From contig NC_135505.1 in the NCBI RefSeq assembly GCF_052857255.1, positions 59,563,149 through 59,627,148 of the forward strand: DNA of 64,000 nt, in the 5' to 3' direction. This DNA is from Amblyomma americanum (Eukaryota; Arthropoda; Arachnida; Ixodida; Ixodidae). Positions 20,641 to 31,330 of this stretch are shown here, in pieces; the first letter of the stretch is position 1; each line of letters opens with the position of its first letter. The notes under the pieces are model-generated. The model searched no databases, was not told the DNA's origin, and saw only the letters and a list, made by a program, of their open reading frames with translations. The position numbers and the translations under genes were made by a program.

Positions 20641-21645
20641 GAGGAGGGCCTAGGGGCAAGGGAAAGGGGAGAGTTGACAGGTGGACGCTGGGGACAGGAA
20701 AATCCCCTTAAGCACCACCGTGTAGGTAGAGGGTTGACACTGAGGCCAACGCCGGCGGACAGATTACTCCTTCGTGTTCCCATAAAGCTCTCACTTTAAA
20801 ATCTCGAGCATGATACGAATTGCCGTGCGTATTCATCACATTTTGAGAATACTCTGGTCGTGTTTCGCGCACAAAATAAAAGCGTCTCCCGGCTATAATG
20901 ACGAGCTAAAATAAGAAGGATTAGAAACATTTTTCTGCACTTTCATCATTCCACCCATCCGACTATTAGACTGACTTCTGTATAATACATTAGAAACAAA
21001 ATTCAAAAGTACATTAATAAAAGTATTTTTATATTAACCAGAAAAATTATTTTCATGCCCAAAGAATTACCATAAATCACGGAAAACTCGCAACGGGCAT
21101 CCTTTTTTAACTTCATTTGGGCCTGGAATAAAAAAACGCGCCAAGCCAACACAAAGAATTTCAGCGTGAAATTCGAAATGCTGACAACTACAGAAAAATA
21201 AAAAACAGGTTTTTATTTATTCATTGCTCTTTTTGTATGCCATGAACTGGTAAATCATGGCAACGAAATATTTGCAGTGAGGGAGTTTTAAAAGTCGTCG
21301 GTGAAAGGTGTGTTCTGAAAGGGGAAAACAAAAGAACAGTTATAAACAGAAAAATAACTCTCGAAGGGCAACCAATCAAACTCTGCCAATCCAGCGCTCA
21401 CTTCTCTGCAGCAGTGACAATTCCGTTAGTATGCAATGCCTCGAAACTAGTACCTGGCTTGCGGCGTTACAGGAGTCAGTCGCAGGAAGGTTCGACTGCG
21501 GTCGGTCCGGCCTCTTCTAAGCATGTTAGACCTCAAGGGTATATTCGCCGAGTTTAATTCCATAAAGAACACTGAGCGCACTCCAACACCTGTGTGCAGC
21601 AGTTCCATAAATGTTCAGTGTCTCCCACGCTTTCGCACTATGACG
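20641..21645. other. AT-rich intergenic stretch, nothing recognised
   Basis: Long AT-rich sequence (20800-21330) with poly(A) words and no convincing frame. The only frame of note, 21308-21520 plus, shows no motif. Confidence 0.3.
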
Positions 21646-21647
21646 AC

Positions 21648-21860
21648 AGATGCCGCGGTGGGTTAACGGCTATAGCTTCGGACTGCTGAACCGAGAGACG
21701 AGTGAGCAAATCCCGGCCGCGCTGGCCTCAGTTGAATACAGGTGGAGTGTGAAAGGCCCGTGTGCAGTGCGAGGTCACTGCATGTTAAAGAACCACAGGA
21801 AGTTGAAATTCACAAAGAACAGTCTGCTAGATCGTCTGTCAAAGCTGAAGCAACTTTGGG
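21648..21860 (+). repeat. Ruka-like tRNA-derived SINE copy
   Basis: It begins TGCCGCGGTGGGTTAACGGC, an A-box-like tRNA start, then a degraded B-box region, CGAGGTCACTGCATGTTAAAG and GAACCACAGGAAGTTGAAAT. These blocks match in order the better-preserved copies at 39440-39665 (minus) and 49675-49985. The 3' end is cut or diverged. It does not encode protein. Confidence 0.65.
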
Positions 21861-23335
21861 ACATTTAACCCGACCTACATAACCACACAGCTTTGGTAGC
21901 ACCTTTCACCTCATAATGCCATATTGCGAAAGAATGAAAGAATACATTCTTTGCCAGTGCATAATACAAACTGAAGGGCCCATATTCAAGAGCCCATTTA
22001 AAATATCCGTTAGTGTCGCTAAGATTTTGAAGTGGTGATATCAGTAATTAAGCGCAATTTCCATTTTGTTCGATGTGTGCTGCTGGTCCAAGCTGCGTTA
22101 AAGACGAATTTGAGGCCTCCCATTCTGCCTAAAGGCTAAGAGACAGTAAACAATTTTTTGATCACCCAATGGTCTCCTATTTTTCCCCTAACAGTTGCCC
22201 GCAGATGAGATACGACAAATGTTTCGACGTTGGCTGGTTGTCGCACATTCGCGCACCTTTTTTTCACACAGCTTGCTCCTCCAAGTAATACCAAACGCTT
22301 GGACCGGAAAGCTGCCTACAGTGTACTTTTTCACACCAAATTTTTATGCATGTTTGGGGCATGCGGACGGCGTACACATGGCATGTCGGGAATTAAGCAG
22401 CAGTGATGATCAGAGTGCTAAAAGGTATGACCTACCCTTTGCGTTCGCCAACCATAGACGCGCCCTTCCGCAGACTTACCCTAAATGTTCGGCATAGTTT
22501 CGGCCTGCGACGAAATAAGCTGTCGAGTGCAAGCTGCGAGGGGTGTTCTGCGCCTTCAGGTCAGCAAGGGAAAACCGGTGCGGAAAGCGACACGGGGCAA
22601 CAAGCGACAGTTTTTTACTTAGCGCTTCCTAACTTTTTAGTGAGCAACAATAATACCATATTATTTAGGGGGCATCATTTTTCTCATGCCTACTAGAACT
22701 GAGTGTAAGGTTTACCAAATTATCCTCTAATAAGAAGACAAAAAATTCTGAACTGAGCTTTTGTGAACGAGAAAGTTGTCGAAAAGGCGCCAAAGTCTGA
22801 AGGCGAAATTTATCACAACTGGGAGCTCAATAAACCTGGCGTTCCAGATTAACAGAAGTACTGAGTTATTACAATTGGTTAGTGGTCTTACTTAATGCAA
22901 AATACATATTTTTTCGCAAGTATTTCTTAAGAAAGAATGATTTTAGCAGTAGGCTACCAGTCGGGCAGACAGCTATAGTATACGTTATGATGTTCTGAAG
23001 AGGGTAGAGAATATGTGATGGTTTCAATGCTTGCTCTAAAGTTCTACTCGTATTTTCCAGCTCTCTCAGATGGTCCGAGCATAAGAAAAAAAAAGAATGA
23101 ATGACATCAAAGAGAACGCTCTGGAGAGAACCAAGCAGCGTGGGCGCCATCAAGCGTTTTACAGATGCCTACGTCTCCCACCACAGTCCATTAAAGGTAA
23201 TAAGAGAATAAAAAAGAGAGGAACCGTATAAAATGTCAGAAGAGTCTCAGCGCCCCCATCTATACGGCCGGCATGAGCAGCTATGTGTGCAAAACATTGC
23301 CATAGTGGATCGAGCTTTGTTCTGTCTTTGCTACA
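21861..23335. other. Intergenic, nothing recognised
   Basis: Frames at 22195-22497 and 22403-22696 (plus) overlap and show no motif; a minus-strand frame 23153-22869 is hydrophobic in part but unrecognised. No RNA gene is seen. Confidence 0.25.
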
Positions 23336-23337
23336 AT

Positions 23338-23880
23338 TGCTTCACTTCACTTCACTTTATTTCCTTAAAGACCCTCGTGTGAGGGTATTACATAAGGGGT
23401 GGGACACATATAGATTAACAACAGAAAAAGTACACAAAACTTGAACGAGTTATACAAAGAAAAATGATTATCGTGATGCAAGCAAACGCGTAATTTGGTT
23501 AAGAAACATAGTTTGGCATGTGATCAACTCAAGAACGCATTCAAGAACTCCACTCAGGCGCTAAGAATCGAAGCAAATCGCACTTTCATTCAACACGGTT
23601 AAGCAAAAGAGCAACACCTGTGACAAAAAGGAAACAGAGAATCTTGCTAGGAAGGCAGTAAATTCAAAATGTCGCTTAACACGGACAGAATCAGAACATT
23701 GCGGTAGAATTGCCTACATTGCAGTGGTTCACAAAACAAGAAAGTGCCGGGTTCAGTGTGAGCACAGTGTGGGTTATCCGAATAGGCTTGAAAATATTGC
23801 CTAGATGTCCATGGAACCATTTTCGCAAGGATGAGTAATAAGTTTATTTGGAAGGGTAACTCATCTGATCTCCTTCTCTA
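23338..23880 (-). mobile_element. Probable LINE 3' UTR end
   Basis: On the minus strand a segment ends with GGGTCTTTAAGGAAATAAAG then a GTGAA simple repeat (23338-23375). The adjacent block, GTGAGGGTATTACATAAGGGGTG as read on plus, resembles that in the CR1-like 3' end at 7030-7065. No ORF2 coding could be read in the following 450 bases, so only the 3' UTR is supported and the inner boundary is a guess. Confidence 0.4.
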
Positions 23881-24765
23881 TCTCATTTTCCTGCTTGGTG
23901 ATGAGCAAAAGGCGACACTTTGAAGTTTTGAGTCATATTAAATATCATCATCATTAACATCAACATTTCGACAGCGTCTACTGAGACCACTCATAATAAC
24001 TAGCGCAAAAACACAGACAGGTGAAAAACAAGACGCACGCTGGACATGGAACTAATTTTTTCTAACGCATGACAGTATCTATACGCCCGTAGTTTCGTGT
24101 TCTTTCACCGCTTGTGCCAGCTGTCAGCTTCAGTCACGTTATGAGATGACAACAGAAGACAACGAAATTAAATAATGCAAAAAGCATGCGTGACCGATAG
24201 AAAACAGTATAACGCAGAAACGCGTGAAACTAATAAAACGCCGACACCGAAGTTGAGGCGATGTCTGATATGAAAGTTGGCTAGAAGAGTTAAATGCAAG
24301 CCAATAGATATAAAAAAATTGATGGTGGTTTACCATTGCTAAGCACGAAATATTGTACCAACTCAAGTGTTTACAAGTGGACACGACGTATATGAAAGCG
24401 CGATTGAGGTGTCCACTGACCCAGGGAGCCAGTTATGTGCTATTTCTTTCCTCAAAAATCAACGAACTCTACAACGTCATCACCGCCAAGGCCAATGAAC
24501 CAAACGGACGCCGGCAGCATATCGCTGGAGTGCCGCGTTTCTGCCAGAACGGTGTCAACGCAAACGCAACGCACATCTCTCTGTCACTACCACCCGCAGC
24601 TCTAATCATGCTGCACAATATCGTACACAGATAGACTAACACTTAAGAACCTATCTCGCTGATCTCATTCACTGCGTGGCTTTCCCAACAAAGTTACCAA
24701 CTGAACACCGTTCTTTTTGTTCCATTCTTTCCAGTTTTCTTTTTCCACATACTGTTGAAGTGCTG
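23881..24765. other. Intergenic, nothing recognised
   Basis: Short frames only (24384-24139 minus, 24353-24634 plus), with no motif. Confidence 0.25.
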
Positions 24766-24772
24766 AATGTCT

Positions 24773-25625
24773 TACGAGGGGCGTTCAGTAATGATTTGCC
24801 CTCACTCACTTACTTTCCACTGAGAGCAGCGACACTTGGCAATTTCTTACTGTTTGTCTACATAGGTGCCACCTTGGCACAAACACTTCTGCCATTTCAT
24901 TATAGACCTGTCGACAGGTTGCTGCAAAAGCCACGCTGTGACTTCTGAAATCAGAGCCTCTACATATTGAAAATGCTTGCCCTTCAAAAATCACTTCATA
25001 AAATTGGAAAGGGTTGGAAGTACGTTGAGGCTAGATACAGTGAAAAAAGAGCATGCGGTAGAATTTGAAGCCTGCAGCAGCGTGCTTCTATGTGGGCAAC
25101 ATGTGAGTTGTGGGTAGGGGCACGCTATTCAAAATGGAGCACTATCTTGTTGAAGGCGTGCAACTTTTGGTGCGCATGCCATGTCTTGTGGTTTTGATGG
25201 CTGCTCGCAATTTATAGAGAATTAAAGCATAGTATGCCCCGGTAACCACGATAGCCCTTGCTTGATAATCCCTCTAGACTGCTCCGTACTATTTGCCAAA
25301 GAAGGTAAGCACGACCTTGCCAGCGGATGTTTGGGCACTTGCCTTCGTTGGAGGCGGTAAGTCAGGACGCTTCCAACGCATGCACTGTTGTTTCGTCTCT
25401 TGATTTTAGTAAAGGACCGAGCTTTTATCCTGTGTGATCAGCCTATTGAAAAAGTCCTCCTGGTTTTCGTGGCACGTCGTAGAATCAGGCTGAGAACATT
25501 CGGCTCATTGCTGCGTCGGAAAGGTGTAAGCAGCCCGATAACCCAGCTAGGCGGCACCTTACGAATACCAATATTGTCTTGAATGATTTTTGATGCAAAA
25601 GCACTATTCCCCCCATGGGTCAACC
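24773..25625 (-). mobile_element. Mariner-type DNA transposon remnant
   Basis: The left end CTTACGAGGGGCGTTCAGTA (24771-24790) resembles a mariner terminal repeat. On the minus strand, 25623-25438 reads KVPPSWVIGLLTPFRRSNE, like the conserved KxxxRWVPxxLT block of mariner transposases. The C-terminal block in 24994-24806, in shifted frames, has QQPVDRSIMKWQKCLCQGG-type sequence like the WxKCxxxxGDYV end. The catalytic DD34D-type core between them is unreadable through stops. The opposite terminal repeat was not found, so this is a truncated dead copy. Confidence 0.6.
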
Positions 25626-28035
25626 CCGAGCAAGATCTTGGGATGTTTGTATGCTAGAGGTATGTGGAGGTGTGTGCAAAGTGAAAGTAATAACAAAAAA
25701 CAAAACAACACACAACGACTGGGATTCCAGGCCTTGGCGCGGTGAACAGATCATCTTCGTAGGCTGCTGCGCGAGAATAGTAGTCTATCGCCGCATCTGA
25801 ACACGCCTCGTGTTAAACTGCAACGCACTCTCGCGCTGTGCACTGCATATCGTCTTCTTTAACAACACATACTAATACTACTATCAAACTAACATTCGCT
25901 CTTTGAGCTATGTGGCGGTAGTGACACAGAGGTGTGCGCTGCATGCGTTGGCGTGGACAACGTTGTGGTACCACACGGCACTAGAGCAATACATGTTGGT
26001 GTTGAAAACAATGCTGCAGAAACAAGGCACTGGAGATTAGCCCGCCCACGCGCATAATATAAACTTTCATTGACGCTTAAAAAGTTGAAGATGCGCGTAA
26101 ATGGTTCCGAGGGTCAGTGGAAACCTCAAATTAGCTTTGAAGCTAGCGGTGATGGCGTCCACCTGCAAAAAAAAAAAAACTGCTTTCGCACACTATTTCG
26201 TGCTTAGCAGTGTTAACTGATAGCAATTTAGCTTCCACCAACCCCACACTAATCGTGACATTCTGCTCGATGTCTCAAACGGTTACGCGTCGAGTTCCCA
26301 AAATGGCGACCTCCACTTGCTGAATGGTGTGTTCATCGATAGCGCGGTGGCATCGCTCTGCATTTCAAGCAGTTTCCACGGAGGCCGGGCTATATTTGGA
26401 CTGACGATGTCAGTTCCTGACTAGATAATAATGGGGAAACCTCCCCTTCAAGCTCTTTCTTCGCATTGAAAGTGCCCTTTGAAGTGAGGCCTTTCAAGTA
26501 AGAGAACTTAAGGATTGCCCTGTATTTCACTAGGTCTATTAGCTCATATCGCTCCATTTCAGGCCCAGCAGAGTGAAGAGCGCAAAGAATTCATAGCTGC
26601 AAATCGGCATACAACATATTGACTGAAGTATATTGACACCAACGATGTTGCAGTACCCTTTGATAAATAAAACAGGGTTAGGGGAAATCTTGGTCTAATA
26701 CTCCTCCTAGAGGTTTCCTGCATCCATTTCTTTCAGAAAAAGTTGCCTAACAATGTCAGTTGACATTGCAATCAATGGCCGTACAAACCACCCTTGCTTT
26801 GTCTCTAACAGAAGAATATCAGAAGAATAAGGCTGTCATTCGAGGACAGTTGTGTTTCGTACCATGCGTTAATTCTTGAAGCTTTTGAGCTATTCTTGAT
26901 GTTTTTTTGCAATAGGGGATTTTTTATGAGCACGCACAAATTTTCAGATTTTTCCCGTTAGTAGAAGGTAATGCCCGTTTTAAAGGGTTAAAAATGTGTA
27001 AGTGAGATAAAAAAGAGAAATTCAGTGCTTTTTCTCCCTGCTTCCCTTTAAAAGCCTTCTATGTTTTTCTGCTAATGGGTGAAACAGTTTTTATTTTCGT
27101 GAACTGAAATTACGGAACAATATTAAATTCACTTAAGTTGAAAGCTAATAAGTACACAGGTATATAACAATCTGAGTGGTTCCACCCAAACCTAAAATTT
27201 TTCTCTTCCGCTTGAATTTTCACATCTCCCGAATATATTTGTCACACGACAGAGGTCAGGGCGATGTGACAGTTTGGTTAGGTAGCATTTAATAGAACTG
27301 CTGCTCCTGACAAGGTCTAGTGAGACACATTTAGCCATTCGCAGCCCCCGCTGGATATAGCGTGCGTTGGTTTAAAAATCTCGCCAAGCGTTAGCATTTC
27401 ATAGTTCAGTAAATAAAATAAAAGCTTCAAGGAGCCTTAATTTCCAACGTAAAGAGCTACACTCAATGTGCCGTTGAAATGACAATCAGGGTAAACTTAC
27501 CAGGTAGGCATTGTTGACTATGAAGTTGGAGCTGAAATGGGGCACATAATCTTTGTCGTCCCTTGCCAGCTCATTTTTAGGGACTGACAATGTATAGGGC
27601 TCATGATCAAACATGAACGCGAAAGAAGAAACTGTTCGTCTTGCAGTTATTGCTATTTCTGTTTTGTCTTGAGGGGAACCGAGGCTTCTGTCTTTACCAG
27701 GGATGTTGGACTTGATGATAATTCTGGAGTGCGAATAGGAAAGCCGTTGAGAAAAAAGTTTAGATTAGGCGCCGTATCAAAGTTACAAAATTTTGTTTAC
27801 GTTGACAAATCAACGGAATTTTCAAGACATCCTAAAGTGGTCAAACATAACTGCATCCTGAATCCATGCACGCGTACTTTAACAAATAATGCACACAAGA
27901 GTGGAACGAATGATACTTGCAGAAACAATTTATAGACGGCTTTTAAAAAAACCTTATAATCTCCAAAAATACTGCAATTCCCCCAATTAAATTCCCCCTT
28001 TCAAGCTAAATATAACTAAGTACGTTGCTAATGGC
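25626..28035. other. Intergenic, nothing recognised
   Basis: About 2.4 kb, AT-rich in the second half. The frame 27603-27935 (plus, 110 codons) shows no motif; it may include the degraded upstream part of the adjacent LINE. A poly(A) run lies at 26168-26179. Confidence 0.25.
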
Positions 28036-28039
28036 AAGG

Positions 28040-29055
28040 GCAATATTGGCAGGGAAAAAAAAGCACTCGTCTTCGTTTCTCAACACTCTACACCTGTTAT
28101 GCATTACTTCATAGATAAAATTAGTAACGCCGACTGGACGAATGTACCGGACAAACCATGTGCCAATTCAGAATATAATAGTTTCTCGGTATTGCTAACA
28201 CAGATCATAAGCACATGCACATAGGCATTTTGCACATTTCATTGATATTCTCGCCCTAGCAATCAAGGAATCACAAAAGGAGTTTTGGACTGGATTCGTT
28301 AAAAAACATCCACAACAACGTGAAACCCCTGTCATTCAACCTTGTGCATTTATCTCGTTTTAGACAGTGTTCACAAACCATTACTACTGTACTAAAGAGA
28401 TGAAACCAAGATATTACCAACAACAACTACTGTGAAACGGAATCAACTATTACACAAATTAACGACATTGGTGTAATTACAAGGATTCACTTAACACTAT
28501 TAATAATGATGCGTAAAGAAAGTTAACGAAGGGGATCGACGTGGCTAACACATTTAACTCATTCTTCGCAAGAGGAGTCGCGTTCTAGCCACTCAATATT
28601 GTTCACAACCATTGTTCACATTCTTTATATGAGACCCACAAGCCCAAAAAAAATTCTTTCAGCTATACAGGGTTTACAATATACCGCACCAGGTGTTGAC
28701 CAAGTTTATTCCTCTAGAAGAAAAATTGTTCGCAAGCTTTCTCTCATCCTTGCTGACATCAATAAAATCTTTCAAAAACGGCGTGTTTCTAGAAGCCTTG
28801 AGGCAAGAGAAAAAAATACCGTTTTCAAATACGGTGCTCCGAATAGTGTAGCTAACTATCGCCCTGTACTGCCATTTTTCAGCGAACTAATTTAAAACTT
28901 ATTGTGGGCCGTGTAATGGGCGATGTTGAGAAACACAATCTTCATACATCTCAGCAATTTCGATTTCGCCCTATTTCTCAAAATTTTTTCTGGTAGAACT
29001 TACCAATAATATTAAAGAATTTTTTTATAACGGGCTATTGCCAGCTGCTGTATTT
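28040..29055 (+). mobile_element. CR1-like LINE internal fragment
   Basis: Plus-strand blocks occur in ORF2 order. A connector has FINKISNADWTN-like and YYQQQLL-like sequence (28120-28430) and VANTFNSFFA (near 28545-28575). The open frame 28599-28895 follows with RPTSPKKILSAIQGL, TAPGVDQV, ILADINKIF and SVANYRPV, the start of reverse transcriptase. IVGRVMGDVEKHNLHTSQQF continues to about 29050. The palm and active site are missing because sequence switches at about 29055 to a minus-strand gypsy fragment. Frameshifts and stops make it a fossil. Confidence 0.7.
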
Positions 29056-29062
29056 ATCGGCT

Positions 29063-29787
29063 TCACAGAAGAACTCTTGCTAATTGGCAGGCATCTTCGG
29101 CACGTTGTAGAAAAGAGGCTACGTCGTCATTTAGGCTGTCGTCGATATGACGTGCCGTGGCGTCGAATATGTCGTTTCCACGTGTCCATAAACTGAGCTT
29201 AACGGTGTCATTGCAGTCTTTTCCTGGAAGGCTTTGCTCTACGTGAACTTGACGTAATTTTAGTCTTAATCCCACATTTTATGTTTCACCTCAGCGTACA
29301 TCGACAGTATGTCTGGAAGTATCTTTTTTTTACGTTCTGTAAATACATTTGTCTTAGGTGTGGTACGCACTCGTCTGGTGGTTGTGTGTGTGACTCACAA
29401 CAGGAATATGTCTCATTAGCTCAGCGGAAAATGCAGTCCCTCAGTCTGTAACCCAAACTTCTCGTGCGCCGTGCCGCAGCATGATTTGATGAACAAAGAA
29501 TGTGGCGACCTCAATGGCGGTGCCACTGGAACAGCTGCCCTTTCCGCATAGTGCGCCAGTCGCAGTAGCTACTGTGATAATTTTTTCAGATCTTGATGCA
29601 TAGAGCATTGCAAGCAAGTCCATCGAGATTTTTCAATTGATCTGGACGGTGGCTGAACATGCTTTAGAATACCGGCTTGCTCTGCAGGCAGAGCTTTATG
29701 CTGCTGGCAGTCCTCGAAAGCCTGTACATAATGCGGCACGGCAGATAGACGAGTCCAGTAGAACCTTTCTTGAATTCTGCCGAGCAT
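29063..29787 (-). pseudogene. Gypsy integrase remnant
   Basis: Frame 29787-29569 covers the zinc-binding end (FYWTRLSAVPHYVQAFEDCQ, then QQHKA). Frame 29623-29441 covers the core up to FFVHQIMLRHGAREVWVTD, where the second catalytic aspartate is kept. Frame 29275-29063 covers a C-terminal block (DDVASFLQRAEDACQLARVL). The region carrying the third catalytic residue (29440-29280) is not readable, so it may be deleted or degraded. Confidence 0.65.
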
Positions 29788-29880
29788 TCGAGTGATTCCG
29801 AAGTGTAGAGAAGATGGTTATTTGTGGCAGCTTTGACAACTTTCGTCGCGTAGGCTTGCAGGCCCAACAAGTACTGGCTG

Positions 29881-30568
29881 CTATTCAGAAAAAACTCTTG
29901 ACAGAACACCGCCACCGAAGGCCTTAGGGAGCAAGTCCCAAGCACCTTGAGGAAAGTCAATAACATTTCGGATACCTGGTTCGGTGCGTTCTTGTTCAAC
30001 GATGTTGGTGCGACTGAATGTATTCACAGAGGTGTCATCGTGAACAGCTGCTTCTGGAGCTGGCTGCACCGAAGCACGGGAAAGACAGTCGGCGTCTAAG
30101 CGCTTATTGCCAGACTTGTACGTCACAGTAATACGTTCCTGAAGCCGTAGGCTCCATTTTGCTAGGCACGTTGGAGGATTCTTGAGGTTGGCTACCAACC
30201 AAGCGTCTGATGGTCGGTCATGACTGAAAATTACGCTCAAGTCTGCGAAACTTTCAACACGAAGACGAAGCATTTTTCTTCTAGCGGTTGGCTTCGGTTT
30301 TGGGTACAGCCCGACTTTCGTACGCGATCACACGTTGTTCCCCCGTCTGTACCTGGACCAGAAAAGCGACAAAATCTACATTGCTCGCATTGGTGTGGAC
30401 TTGTGCGTCGATGTTATTTCCAGAATGCGCCAGAATGGGTGGCATCTGTCTGAAGGCTACGTTGCAGCTCCTGAAACGCCTGCACTTTCGGGATTCCCCA
30501 CATGAACGGCACATCAGTCTTTGTAAGGCGGGGAAGGGGCGCGCCAATTTTCGAGTATAGTTTTTCAC
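29881..30568 (-). pseudogene. Gypsy RNase H remnant
   Basis: The frame 30568-30281 has VHTNASNVDFVAFLVQVQTG and RVIAYESRAVPKTEANR, corresponding to the first part of the Ty3 RNase H (usual TDASxxGxGAxLxQ). Frame 30273-29881 continues with the middle and end (IFSHDRPSDAW, RITVTYKSGNKRLDADCLSR). The first catalytic Asp position reads Asn in TNAS, so activity is unlikely even without the frame break. Confidence 0.65.
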
Positions 30569-30599
30569 GAACTCGCGGTATAATGTACATAACCAGAGG

Positions 30600-31243
30600 A
30601 AGGTCCGAACTTCTTTACGGCAAGCGTCAGCGGGATATTCGCATTTACACCTCTATCCTCTGGGTCCAGAAGAACACCATCCCACTTCGCTACGTGACCA
30701 AACAGCTACATGTCCAAGTAAGGAAAATGACGTTTCGGTTTTCAGTGTAAGTAAAATGGCTTTATGACCTGCGGGACTACGTCAAGGCGACAAAGTTGCT
30801 CCTAGCAATTCAGACCAAATACAATCACGTGTGCCAGGTATACAAGTGTGCCGTTTGATATCAGCAAGAACGTCACCATGAGTCTTTGAAAGCTTTCTCG
30901 GGAAGAGCAAAGACCAAATCGAATGACCTAGACCTTTTTAGTCGGACTGGTGTGATAAAAGATGTCTTCACGCGGTCCCTCTCGTCGTACTAGCTTTGGC
31001 AGTACACTACCTGAGGGCCAAGCAGCAGAAATATCTTGTGTCAGACAGGTTGTCCAAGGAGTCGTAAATTCTTGGCAGGGCAGAAACATCCTTTATTTGA
31101 CGTTGTTCAATGACAATACTCGACGCACAAGCACAATTTTGCGTCTCTTTTTGCTTACGAGGAGATCGTCTAATGACGTCGTTATCGAACATATCCTGCA
31201 TTTCAGTCCTGATAGTGTTGCGTCCTTTAGGGAAAATCGGCAC
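30600..31243 (-). pseudogene. Gypsy reverse transcriptase remnant
   Basis: The frame 31243-31007 has IFPKGRNTIRTEMQDMFDND followed by IRRSPRKQ, the N-terminal finger block before the RT palm (normally an ...EIxxMLxxxVIxPSxSPW... type). The palm and active site between 31000 and 30600 are too broken to read. No YxDD was found. Confidence 0.5.
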
Positions 31244-31330
31244 GAAGATTGGCGAAGGGGTCAGACCGTTTTGATTGTAAAGATGCTGTGCCTTTGCAGG
31301 TTGAGCGCGCCCGGAGAGTGACAGTGATGC

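Larger units (their letters stand above)
29060..31330 (-). mobile_element. Decayed Ty3/gypsy pol (RT, RNase H, integrase)
   Basis: On the minus strand the order is RT (31243-30600), RNase H (30568-29881), integrase zinc-binding and core domains (29787-29441) and integrase C-terminal region (29275-29063). All are collinear but in several frames. Neither gag, protease nor LTRs were identified with confidence. The integrase resembles that of the element at 60-64 kb (LRHGA followed by an Asp-containing block), suggesting related families. The lower boundary abuts a plus-strand LINE fragment. Confidence 0.7.
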
